A stretch of 64,000 nt of DNA. It comes from SAR202-VII-2 sp965263165 (GTDB lineage: Bacteria > Chloroflexota > Dehalococcoidia > Lucifugimonadales > SAR202-VII-2). Every line of letters starts with the position of its first letter. Positions within the stretch are counted from its first letter, which is position 1. A program made the translations under genes and the position numbers. Location of the stretch: NCBI GenBank assembly GCA_965263165.1, contig OZ253584.1, forward strand, positions 2,046,001-2,110,000. Direction: 5' to 3'. Below, in pieces: positions 18,010 to 25,383 of the stretch. The notes below the pieces were generated by a model. It searched no databases. It saw nothing but the letters and a program-made list of their open reading frames with translations, and was not told the DNA's origin.

Positions 18010-18828
18010 TCACGCGTCGGTGGTTTGCCCGCCGTCAATGACGAGGTTGTGGCCGGTCACAAAGGAGGACTCGCTGCAGGCCAGGAAGAGGGCGGCGTAG
18101 GCTATCTCCTCCGGCCGGGCGATGCGATGCAGGGCCCGGACGTTTGCCCGCCGCCGGTCCATCTCCTCTTCGAAATTGCCTCGCAGCTTGGCGTTGCGGA
18201 TGCCCCTGGGCGTCTCCACCGGTCCCGGGCAGAGGCTGTTTACCCGGATTCCCAAGGGCCCGTAGTCGATGGCGAGTTGACGGGTCAGATTCACCAACGC
18301 CCCCTTGGACGCGCAGTAGGCGGGGTAGTCCTCAGTTCCCAGCACTCCGAGGCTCGACGCCATGAGCACGATGGCCCCTTCTCCACGCTCGACCATGTGT
18401 TTCAACACGGCCCGGATGCCGTAGAAGGCGCCGTGCAGGTTGATGTTCAGGACCGAGTGCCACTGCTCGTCCGTGGTCTCATGGGCCTTGGAGCGCACGC
18501 CCGTTCCGGCGATGGGCGCAAAGACGTCGACCTTTCCATAGGTTTCCAGGGCCAGGTCCAGCATGCGCTGGTTGGCCTCGGCCTGGGTCAGGTCGGCTTG
18601 CATGAAGGCCGCTGCGCCGCCGTCCGCCTGGATCACCACATCAATGCGCGGCTGCACTGCTTCGCCGTCGATATCAACGGCGAGCACCTGTGCCCCTTCC
18701 CGGGCAAACAGGCGGGCGATGGCCCGTCCGATGCCACTGTTGGCCCCGGTCACTACAGCAACCTTCCCATCCAGCCGCCCAAGGCCATGTTTCATCAGCG
18801 GGTGTTCGTCCGTAGCCGATGTGGTCAT
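18010..18828 (-). CDS. SDR-family NAD(P)-dependent oxidoreductase
   Basis: Classical short-chain dehydrogenase of 272 residues, interconverting an alcohol and a ketone with NAD(P). The Rossmann glycine motif VTGANSGIGRA lies near residue 27 and an Asp (LAVDIDGE) at the end of beta-2 favours NAD. The catalytic Ser is in LMASSLGVLG and the Tyr-x3-Lys in AYCASKGAL, followed by NSLCPGPVETP. The C-terminal FVTGHNLVIDGGQ is typical. I start at ATG 18828, preceded by AGGGAGGA at ideal spacing, rather than at 18900. The substrate cannot be assigned. Confidence 0.9.
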   Translation of the reverse strand: MTTSATDEHPLMKHGLGRLDGKVAVVTGANSGIGRAIARLFAREGAQVLAVDIDGEAVQPRIDVVIQADGGAAAFMQADLTQAEANQRMLDLALETYGKVDVFAPIAGTGVRSKAHETTDEQWHSVLNINLHGAFYGIRAVLKHMVERGEGAIVLMASSLGVLGTEDYPAYCASKGALVNLTRQLAIDYGPLGIRVNSLCPGPVETPRGIRNAKLRGNFEEEMDRRRANVRALHRIARPEEIAYAALFLACSESSFVTGHNLVIDGGQTTDA

Positions 18829-19146
18829 TGTTCCTCCCTGAGGAAAATGCGGCGTTGCTGAGCCCTTGGGCTGCCCCATCCAGTGGGTCAGGAGGGCCAC
18901 GCCATGAAGAAGTTTAGCATTTGCAGCGGTTATGCTTCAGGGATAGGAGGGCTCCTCTGGCCTCGTCCTTTGATTGTATGCGCTACTGCTTTTTCTTTTC
19001 CCCCTCGCCCTGTAGTCGTGCAGCCGTAACAAAGGCGTAATAGGGCGTAACGAGCCGTAATGAAACTGTAAAGGAACCGTAAAGGAACTGTAATGGTTCC
19101 GTAACGAACCGTAACGAACCGTAACGGAACCGTAATGGAGCGGGAT

Positions 19147-19332
19147 GGCTCCAAAGAGCCTGTGCCTTATAACGGCATTGGCTCCGGTCCCAGCCTTCCT
19201 CGGAGGGTCTTGCCCCTTGGGTTGTTCCCTCAGTGCGCCTGCCACAGGGGGATTCTCTGTGGTTAGCCTCCAGTGCACTATGTATGCGGCAGGCTCCTAA
19301 GGAAGGAGAAGCGGGCCGGTGGTCCGCTTCAT
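19147..19332 (-). ncRNA. Predicted small structured RNA, copy 1
   Basis: Inferred transcript of about 185 nt starting some 7 bases after the minus-strand -10 box. It opens with GAAGCGG and CCGCTTC arms (hairpin), contains CCACAG-(9 nt)-CTGTGG, TGCC-(7 nt)-GGCA and a final GGCTC-TTTG-GAGCC hairpin at 19147-19160. The stems CCACAG/CTGTGG, TGCC/GGCA and GGCTC/GAGCC, and the loop AGAGAATCCCC, are identical in copy 2 at 41709-41889, while the flanks differ. No gene lies immediately downstream, so it would be a stand-alone RNA. The family is not recognised; it has no long poly-T after the last hairpin, so the 3' end is a guess. Confidence 0.5.
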
Positions 19333-19338
19333 GGGGAT

Positions 19339-19367
19339 ACTATAGCACAATCGTTCGCATTTTGCAA
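19339..19367 (-). promoter_or_regulatory. Sigma-70-like promoter of the predicted small RNA, copy 1
   Basis: On the minus strand TTGCAA (19362-19367) and TATAGT (19339-19344) are separated by exactly 17 bases. The same boxes and spacing recur at 41896-41924, although several spacer bases have changed, which suggests the boxes are under selection. Confidence 0.6.
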
Positions 19368-19499
19368 GGGGGGTAGGGGAAGGATGGAGGATTCCTCCGA
19401 GTACGGGCACGCGCTTGGGGAACAGCGCGTCTCTGGCGGCTTGTTCGGAGCATCCTTAGGGCTTCAGAGCGAGACTCCACTGTGGACGCCAGGTGTGAG

Positions 19500-19620
19500 T
19501 AGCGCCTTTCGACGCCGATCCGAATCAGCCCTCATACACCCGGCGACTGTTACAGCCATCGTCGTGCTGCTTCTGAACGACATGGTGTTGTCCCTCTTGG
19601 CGGGTGGAACTGCGGTTCGC
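19500..19620 (+). pseudogene. Remnant of a small membrane-protein gene
   Basis: The plus-strand frame here reads SALIHPATVTAIVVLLLNDM, which resembles the N-terminal hydrophobic segment of a conserved hypothetical membrane family (pattern LHPxTLxALxLLLLNDHxLK). The similarity stops after about 30 residues and the frame continues into unrelated sequence and then into a copied piece of uvrB on the other strand. I read it as a broken fragment, not a working gene. Family recall is from memory and uncertain. Confidence 0.35.
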
Positions 19621-19668
19621 CAGCGTGGGCGTGGCACTGGTCAACAACCTCGAGGGGAACTCCGTCCG

Positions 19669-19741
19669 GCGCCTCGATGGCCTGGGGCTGGTCGCCGGTG
19701 GGCTGGAACTCTGCGGCTACTTTGAAGTCAGGCCTTGGGTG
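19669..19741 (-). pseudogene. Duplicated 5' fragment of uvrB
   Basis: These 73 bases match the first codons of uvrB (about 17760-17832) at all but about two positions, encoding DFKVAAEFQPTGDQPQAIEA. The copy has lost its start: the ATG is changed to AGG. It ends abruptly in unrelated sequence, so it cannot be expressed as UvrB. Confidence 0.85.
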
Positions 19742-19773
19742 GATTTCGTGTTCGCTTGGCGCGTAACTGCCAA

Positions 19774-21687
19774 TTAAGCCGCAGCGTCGTGGGGTTCGTC
19801 CTCAAGTTCACCTTCACCGATGGCGTCAAACTCTGGCTCTTCGTCGACTGGGTTGGGGTCGGCGGATCCTGCCGACCGCAGGGCGTCTTCGGAAACGTCG
19901 CGCCCACTTTCAGGGTCCCGATCCATTGCCTGGCCAATCAATCTCAGCATAGATTCGCCGCGTTCCACGAACGATTGTGCAAAATCGTCTTGTTCCAACG
20001 TGCGTGGGCCCAACCAATGAGACTTGAGGATGTGGTCCAGCATTTCCGGCTTTTGCTCCGGCATGCTAGGGCGCAACTTGGGTAGATAGGAAGACGGTGC
20101 CTGGCCACCTATCATTTTATTGGTGTAGGCATCTATGGGAGTCTTGTTAATGACCGAATCGTAAAGCCGGGGCGGTATAGCAGCGTTCTTACACCATGCC
20201 TTGGGGAATATGTGGTGGATGTCAATGTTCTCGTTGTGGAAAGTGGCTATCGAGAGTTGCTCGCCTGTGATCCAGTCCGACGCTCCATTTCTCATTTGTA
20301 GGGCATAGAGCCCCTTGTAGGCGGCGATATTGCGGGTGCGCAGGGTAAGCAGCCGCTCAGGTGCGAAACTAGATTGGGTTACCAGGGTTGGCGGCGTCCC
20401 ATCCCGGACATATTCAGCCACCTGCACCAGGTCAAGGGCGAACTGAGTCTCGACGCTTCCTCCGTAGACCTCTCCGAAGATACCGCTCCAGAACCAATGC
20501 TCCAGGCGGCTAATAGCTATGGCTGTGTGCAACTCGTGGCCAAGTTCCACGTATAGGGCCGCCAGCGGGACCAACTGAGTGCTATACGGCACGTTGCGTT
20601 GTCCGAATACAAACTGGTTTCGCAAAAACTTGGCCGCCTCGATGAAGCCGCTCTCGACTTTGTCGGCCCAACGCAGGTAGTCGTCCAGTTCCAGGTCGAG
20701 GATATGCCGCTTTTGGCAACCGACGCCGGGAGCTTGGGTGGGACGGGTGCCCTTGGAAATAGCTAGACGCCGGTCTTCCTGGGTCTTGACCAATGCAACC
20801 GCCTGTAGAAACTGGTCACCCTGGATTCCTTGCAACGCGCCGGCAAAAGAATACATGCGCTGCTTGCGGCCCTCCCAGTCGTCTCGCAACGAGAAATTCT
20901 CTGCATCGGCGGCGAACGATGCGGTGGCGAGCTCGAAGACGTTGAGGATTACGCCCCCGGTATTCACTTTCTCGAATACAGTGCAGACGGCCTCTTTCGG
21001 AGTATCGCTGCCCAAGTTGATAACCGGCAGTTGATAGTCGGTGAAATTCGCCAATACTGCTTGCTGGAACTTTTTGAAGAACGCGATTGCGTCGTTCTCG
21101 GGGTGTAATCGCGCTGGGTTGCTCCAGTATCCAAGATAGCCTATCATCCAATCCATGGGATCCATCAGCCGCCCGGTAGGGATCATGTGCTTCTCATATT
21201 CCAGTTCCGGCGTAGAGAGATCTCGGACTAGCGTCCGCCCGAAATCCTCAGTAACCTGTCGGTTTTCCGGAACACTGATGATTGCATCTTCACGGTCCAC
21301 CGAAGGATTCAGTGCTACCGTCATGTCCATGTAATATCGACGCTTAATCCGCTGGCGGCGGTTGTCATGGGTGTCCACCGCGTCTGGATGCCGTAGCGAC
21401 TGATATAGGGAAGTTAGGTGTTGTTGCCCATCCAACAAGAACGCGGCGGGAGCATCGGTGACGTTACTTTTCACTCCCTCTATGGGGCGCGCCTTGAGCT
21501 TGATGTCGCTTCCTGACGACAGGGTCATTACGGCCCCCACGGGGAAGCCGCGGGATATGCTGGCCAGGAGGCCGCGTATGCGGTCATCGTCCCAAACCCA
21601 GCCCCTCTGGAAATCGGGAAGTTGGATTTGGCCGCTCTCCACTTCGTTAAGCAGGTTTGTCAATAACACTGGGTAAGTGGTAAACAA
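19774..21687 (-). CDS. DUF262 and HNH (DUF1524-like) domain protein, GmrSD-type
   Basis: Large accessory protein resembling a single-chain GmrSD-type (type IV) restriction factor. The N-terminal DUF262 domain shows LPDFQRGWVWDDDRIRGLL and the nucleotide-site motif DGQQHLTSLYQ (usually DGQQRLTSL; here His replaces Arg). The C-terminal part carries an HNH-type motif, NIDIHHIFPKAWC, followed by NKTPID, as in DUF1524 nucleases. In GmrSD the two domains form a complex that cuts modified phage DNA; that role is inferred here. The frame opens at ATG 21750, but TTG 21687 follows a GAGGGGAG site and begins MFTTYPVLLTNLL, so I prefer it (637 residues). It is flanked by repeats and gene debris, typical of a defence gene. 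Confidence 0.82.
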   Translation of the reverse strand: MFTTYPVLLTNLLNEVESGQIQLPDFQRGWVWDDDRIRGLLASISRGFPVGAVMTLSSGSDIKLKARPIEGVKSNVTDAPAAFLLDGQQHLTSLYQSLRHPDAVDTHDNRRQRIKRRYYMDMTVALNPSVDREDAIISVPENRQVTEDFGRTLVRDLSTPELEYEKHMIPTGRLMDPMDWMIGYLGYWSNPARLHPENDAIAFFKKFQQAVLANFTDYQLPVINLGSDTPKEAVCTVFEKVNTGGVILNVFELATASFAADAENFSLRDDWEGRKQRMYSFAGALQGIQGDQFLQAVALVKTQEDRRLAISKGTRPTQAPGVGCQKRHILDLELDDYLRWADKVESGFIEAAKFLRNQFVFGQRNVPYSTQLVPLAALYVELGHELHTAIAISRLEHWFWSGIFGEVYGGSVETQFALDLVQVAEYVRDGTPPTLVTQSSFAPERLLTLRTRNIAAYKGLYALQMRNGASDWITGEQLSIATFHNENIDIHHIFPKAWCKNAAIPPRLYDSVINKTPIDAYTNKMIGGQAPSSYLPKLRPSMPEQKPEMLDHILKSHWLGPRTLEQDDFAQSFVERGESMLRLIGQAMDRDPESGRDVSEDALRSAGSADPNPVDEEPEFDAIGEGELEDEPHDAAA

Positions 21688-21762
21688 CGGTTTCTCCCCT
21701 CGGTTCTTACGTGGGACGCCAAGAATACCGCAACATGGCGGCTGGGGCAAATGGGTAGGGCC

Positions 21763-22500
21763 CTAGTCTAGCTTGAAATAGCGAAATGCCTCCGCGTATT
21801 CGAGGCCGCTTTCGCCGGCGGAGTAGCGGGCCATGCGCTGCACCATCCCCAGCGCCTCCGGCGAGTTCTCGGTGCGGCCCCGCATCTGGCTCTGGTGCTG
21901 ATGAAGCGCCTTGACCTTCATGTCGAGTGCTTCGGCGATGTCGAAGTGAACGTCAGCCTCTTCGGCGGGGGAGGAGATGTAGATGTGCTTGATCTTGTGG
22001 GGCATCAGGCCCTGTTCGATCAGGTCCGGGTAGACGTGGTAGTCCCTGGCCGAAGGAAACGCGGCGTCCAAAGCGGCGTCGCCGGCGGCTCGGTGGTCAG
22101 GGTGATTGATGTAGCGGCCAGCGAAGTAGCGGCGGGTGGGGTCGTTGCAAACGAGGGCGTCGGGGCGCAGGCGGCGGATCTGCCGCACGAGGTCCTTCCG
22201 CAGCTCCAGCGTATTCGCCAGCATGCCGTCCGGGTAACCCAGGAAGGTGACGTCTTCGACGCCGAGTACGGCGCACGCCGCCCTCTGTTCGGCTTGGCGC
22301 AGCGGTGCAAGGACCTCCGGGGTCTTTTCGGGGTCGTCGCTGCCTTTGTCGCCGTTGGTGCAGAGGACGTAGGAGACCCGCCGGCCCTCGCGGGTCCAGC
22401 GGGCGACCGATCCCGAGCACATGAACTCGGCGTCGTCGGGGTGAGCCACGACAACCATGACGTGGTCGCCGGGACCTTCGTGCTTGATGGGTTCCAGCAT
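21763..22500 (-). CDS. PIG-L (LmbE-like) family deacetylase
   Basis: Zinc-dependent N-deacetylase fold of 245 residues, a family that acts on N-acetyl sugars such as those in mycothiol or lincosamide pathways. The zinc motif AHPDDAEF lies near residue 19, with the third ligand in INHPDHRAAGDA near residue 130. A CTNGD segment follows the first motif as in the family. Start ATG 22500 is supported by homology from VMVVVAHPDD. The substrate is unknown; a thiol-dependent MDMPI-type gene at 35333-35938 could use a related low-molecular thiol, but this link is speculation. Confidence 0.88.
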   Translation of the reverse strand: MLEPIKHEGPGDHVMVVVAHPDDAEFMCSGSVARWTREGRRVSYVLCTNGDKGSDDPEKTPEVLAPLRQAEQRAACAVLGVEDVTFLGYPDGMLANTLELRKDLVRQIRRLRPDALVCNDPTRRYFAGRYINHPDHRAAGDAALDAAFPSARDYHVYPDLIEQGLMPHKIKHIYISSPAEEADVHFDIAEALDMKVKALHQHQSQMRGRTENSPEALGMVQRMARYSAGESGLEYAEAFRYFKLD

Positions 22501-22616
22501 ATGACCTCTCGATTGGGTGGGGATGCCATCGAAAAGTGTAGCACGGGAGGGGCGTGGGATGACGCTCCCCGCGGCGCCGATGTACCATCAGCCCAACCGG
22601 ACGGGGAGGCGGAGCT

Positions 22617-23618
22617 ATGAGCCAGGCTGGGAACGGAAGCACTACCCTATACGTTGGCTTGCATGAAGGCGTCTGCGCCCTGAGCAGCGAAGACGGCGGC
22701 GCCTCGTGGCGCAGGGGGCCGGTCACGCCGCTGGAGCACGCCGCGGCGAAGATCGCCGCCTGCCCCTCCGACCCAATGCGGGTCTATTTGGCCGCCTACG
22801 AAGCCGGCGTCTACCGCTCCGACGACCGTGGCACAACGTGGCGGAAGCTGGACAGCTACCCGGTCGAGCACGCCCATTCTCTCGCCGCGCGCCCGGACAA
22901 TCCGGACGTTCTTTACGTGGGCAGCGAGCCGGCAACCGTCTTCGTCACCACGGACGGGGGAAAGACGTGGGACGAATGTGCGGGCTTTCGCCAGGTTCCC
23001 GAGGCCGGCGGGTGGTCATTCCATTGGGAGGGCCGCCACGGGCACGTTCGCGACCTGCGGCTGGCTCCGTATGACCCCCAGCTAATCTTCGCGGGGATAG
23101 AGGTGGGCGGGATCATGCGGTCCACCGACGGCGGGCGGAGTTGGCGCCAACTGTCCGGGCCCGACCCGGACGTCCACACGATTCAGATTGATCCGTTACA
23201 TCGCGGGACGGTGTTGACCGCCACCGCCGCCGGACCCTATCGCTCCGAGGACAACGGCGATTCCTGGGAGTACGTCGGCGATGAGCTAGAGCGCCGTCAC
23301 ACCATTCCCCTGGCTATGTCTCCCGCCGAGCCCGAGCGCGTCCTAGTCGGCGCGGCAAGCAGCGCCCGTCGGCAGGAAGCGCAACCGTACCTCTCGGTGG
23401 ACGGCGGGCGGAGCTGGCGCGGGCTGGAGGGCCTCGGAACCCCGGAGGACATGGTGGTGGCGCTGGCCTGGGATCCCGCAGACCCTGACCGCGTCTACGC
23501 CGGCGCCGACCAAGGGAAGCTCTATCTGAGCGGCGACCGCGGCGAATCGTGGAGGCAGATGGGGGTTGACCTGCCCAGAGTGGCGGTGGGGGCCATGGCG
23601 GCGGCGTATCCAGGGTAG
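22617..23618 (+). CDS. Asp-box (BNR) beta-propeller protein
   Basis: A 333-residue protein built from repeated Asp-box blades as in sialidases, VPS10/sortilin-like and photosystem assembly factors. Six SxDxGxTW-type boxes are visible: SEDGGASW, SDDRGTTW, TTDGGKTW, STDGGRSW, SEDNGDSW and SVDGGRSW/SGDRGESW. No signal peptide is seen, so it may act in the cytoplasm. Catalytic residues of sialidases cannot be identified, so the fold is the safe statement. It is divergent from the PIG-L gene and convergent with the peroxiredoxin gene. Confidence 0.85.
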   Translation: MSQAGNGSTTLYVGLHEGVCALSSEDGGASWRRGPVTPLEHAAAKIAACPSDPMRVYLAAYEAGVYRSDDRGTTWRKLDSYPVEHAHSLAARPDNPDVLYVGSEPATVFVTTDGGKTWDECAGFRQVPEAGGWSFHWEGRHGHVRDLRLAPYDPQLIFAGIEVGGIMRSTDGGRSWRQLSGPDPDVHTIQIDPLHRGTVLTATAAGPYRSEDNGDSWEYVGDELERRHTIPLAMSPAEPERVLVGAASSARRQEAQPYLSVDGGRSWRGLEGLGTPEDMVVALAWDPADPDRVYAGADQGKLYLSGDRGESWRQMGVDLPRVAVGAMAAAYPG

Positions 23619-23626
23619 GGGACGAG

Positions 23627-23643
23627 AGGGGGAACGTCCCCCT
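23627..23643. terminator. Hairpin between convergent genes
   Basis: AGGGGGA-ACG-TCCCCCT forms a perfect 7-base stem in the 50-base gap between the convergent propeller and peroxiredoxin genes. It could end transcription from both sides, although a clear T-tract is missing. Confidence 0.45.
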
Positions 23644-23668
23644 GGCCTTTGCGCTCCCTTTGTCTGCG

Positions 23669-24301
23669 CTATCCTGTGGGGCTCTGCTGGAAGGTCTCCC
23701 ACACCCGGCCCACGAGGTCGGGGCCGGGCTGCAACGTGGCGCTGCCCGGCGTCCAGTCCACTGGGCACGCTTCCGTCCCGCCCGAGTTGCGCACACGCTG
23801 GTAGGCCTGGAATTGGCGGAGCGTCTCGTCGATGCGGCGGCCAACCGGGGGCGTCAGGACTTCCATAGCCTGAATGACGCCGTCGGGGTCGATGATGAAG
23901 CGGCCGCGGATGTCGACGCCCTCATCCTGGTCATAAACATTGTAGATACGGCCGATGCGCCCTCCTGGGTCCGACACCATGGGCCAGGGAATGTCCCCAC
24001 CTGTCATACGGGACAACTCGTATTCGACCCACATTTTGTGGACGTGCTTGCCGTCCACACTGATGGTGAGCACCTGGATGTCCAATTCCTGGAACTCTGC
24101 GCACCTGGCAGCGACCGCTGCGATTTCAGTGGGTCAGACGAAGGTGAAGTCCCCGGGATAGAAGAACAGCATGACCCAGCGCCCGCGGTAGTCGGACAGC
24201 TTCACTTCGAGGAACCGGCCTTCATAGAAAGCGGGCGCCTGGAAATCCGGGGCCGCCTTGCCCACGACCGCTCTTTGGGTGATTTCCTCGGCCTGAGACA
24301 T
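23669..24301 (-). CDS. AhpC/Prx1-type peroxiredoxin, predicted selenoprotein (in-frame TGA at the catalytic site)
   Basis: Thiol (here selenol) peroxidase that reduces peroxides. Read through one TGA (24134-24136), the minus-strand frame gives 210 residues with a complete Prx1/AhpC layout: APDFQAPAFYEG, FFYPGDFTFV-[TGA]-PTEIAA, LTISVDGKHVHKMWVE, IIDPDGVIQ and a C-terminal ACPVDWTPG. The TGA is codon 56, exactly where the family has its peroxidatic Cys (FTFVCPTE), so it most likely encodes selenocysteine. The resolving Cys179 is kept. A SECIS-like hairpin follows at 24102-24131. Start ATG 24301 has an AGGAGG site five bases upstream. Conventional calling would split this into two short frames (24134-24430, 23669-24085). 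A simple Cys-to-stop mutation is the alternative; the SECIS argues against it. Confidence 0.88.
24102..24131 (-). promoter_or_regulatory. SECIS-like element for selenocysteine insertion
   Basis: Two bases after the TGA the RNA can form a lower helix CACTG/CAGGTG (24127-24131 with 24102-24107, one bulge), an internal loop AAATC, and an upper stem GCAGC/GCTGC (24117-24121 with 24108-24112) capped by GGTC (24113-24116). Bacterial SECIS elements read by SelB have a short upper stem with GGU in the apical loop. In E. coli fdhF the loop is also GGUC, 18 nt after the UGA; here it is 17 nt. The match in loop and spacing is strong. Confidence 0.8.
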
Positions 24302-24477
24302 CGCGCCTCCTGATCGGTCGTGGCCCTGATGCGCAGGGTTGCATGTAAGGAAAGCGTAATGCCCGTGAAACGGGGCTGCAAGCGCGTTATGGTGGCCCGG
24401 CAGGATGCCTGATGACGAATTCCTGGGCATTGGGGGGCATTCAGTGCGGATGAAGGCGTATTACCCCTGGGAACTCG

Positions 24478-24505
24478 TTGACAAAGGAAGTTGTATGGCT
24501 ATAAT
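24478..24505 (+). promoter_or_regulatory. Consensus sigma-70 promoter
   Basis: TTGACA (24478-24483) and TATAAT (24500-24505) with a 16-base spacer, both boxes matching consensus. It lies about 60 bases before the isochorismatase-family gene. The leader contains a short CGCCCC-CTCG-CGGGGCG hairpin and an AGGAGGAG ribosome site. Confidence 0.8.
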
Positions 24506-24563
24506 GACGCCATTCGGAGACGCCCCCTCGCGGGGCGCCGTTCAGTTTGGGTAGGAGGAGAGT

Positions 24564-25319
24564 ATGGCAATTTGGGACGACGTGCTCAGTGACCGGGACC
24601 GCGCCGTGTTCGAAAAGTTTACGAAGGGCCATGACAATCCCCAGGGAGACAATGCGGCCCTGGGAAAGCGAGCCGCGGTCATCGTGGTGGACGTAAACTA
24701 CGCCTTTGTTGGGTTGAAGCCGGAGAACATCTTGGACTCGATTGACGACTACATTACCTCCTGCGGAGAGGAGGGATGGGCCGGCGTCGAGAGCATCCGG
24801 CAGCTTCTGGAGGTTGCCCGCGGGGCGGGCTTGCCCGTTATCTACAGCACGAGTGTGACCTTCAACTACCAGGGTTCCGGCTGGCACAGCCGGGCGCGGG
24901 GTGGCCGCAACCGCGAGCTGTTGGAGGCGGACGAGCTGGAGCATCGGAGGCTGGGCAACAGGATTGTGGAGGAGATTGCCCCGCAGCCCCAGGACATCGT
25001 CCTGGAGAAGAAGGCTGCCAGCGTTTTCTCTGACACCCCGCTCTTGGCGATATTGAATGAGTTGGACATCGACACCCTGATCATAACCGGAACGTCCACC
25101 AGCGGCTGTGTGCGGGCCACCGTAGTCGACGCGGCGTGCCACAACTTCTTCGTAGGGATTGTGGAAGAGGGCTGCTTCGACCGGTTCGATGTCAGCCACA
25201 AAGTCAGCCTGATGGACATGCATGCGAAGTACGGGAAGGTGATCTCCCTGGAAGAGGCCAAGGACTATGTGAAAGCGGAGGCTGAGGCCACGCTGAAGAC
25301 TGAGGCCCTGGCCACATAG
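24564..25319 (+). CDS. Isochorismatase-family cysteine hydrolase (amidase-like)
   Basis: Cysteine hydrolase of 251 residues related to N-carbamoylsarcosine amidase, nicotinamidase and isochorismatase. The catalytic triad can be read: Asp in VVVDVNYAFVG (about residue 37), Lys in VLEKKAASVF (about 150) and Cys in GTSTSGCVRATVVDAA (about 184), with the cis-peptide region before it. The N-terminal extension of about 30 residues is as in carbamoylsarcosine amidases. It has its own consensus promoter and stands just before a run of TRAP transporter genes, so it may hydrolyse a compound they import; this is inference from position. Confidence 0.88.
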   Translation: MAIWDDVLSDRDRAVFEKFTKGHDNPQGDNAALGKRAAVIVVDVNYAFVGLKPENILDSIDDYITSCGEEGWAGVESIRQLLEVARGAGLPVIYSTSVTFNYQGSGWHSRARGGRNRELLEADELEHRRLGNRIVEEIAPQPQDIVLEKKAASVFSDTPLLAILNELDIDTLIITGTSTSGCVRATVVDAACHNFFVGIVEEGCFDRFDVSHKVSLMDMHAKYGKVISLEEAKDYVKAEAEATLKTEALAT

Positions 25320-25383
25320 GAGCATCCAGGATTGGCTTGCCAGTTACGCGAGGTTTAGGTTCAGCTGCACTTCAGGAGGCAAC

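Larger units (their letters stand above)
18957..19385 (-). repeat. Repeat family B, copy 1 (conserved ends, variable interior)
   Basis: A two-copy element shared with 41241-41955. One conserved end carries CTTTGATTGTATG and a pyrimidine tract (18960-19015). The other conserved block, about 230 bp (19147-19385), is roughly 90 percent identical to the second copy and includes a minus-strand promoter and a predicted small RNA. Between them, 19019-19140 is an array of degenerate 10-base units (CGTAACGAAC, CGTAACGGAAC, CGTAATGG and variants) not found in copy 2. No conserved protein is encoded in either copy. Confidence 0.7.

Noticed and set aside
19170..19200. Partial match to the T-box motif (AGGCTGGGACCGG against AGGGTGGNACCGCG)
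   Set aside because: The second copy loses the key base, no aminoacyl-tRNA synthetase or amino-acid gene follows, and no stem I specifier loop was recognised.
24134..24430. Short protein ending at FTFV as a separate gene, with 23669-24085 as a second
   Set aside because: The two pieces form one peroxiredoxin in the same frame; the only break is a TGA at the catalytic position followed by a SECIS-like hairpin.
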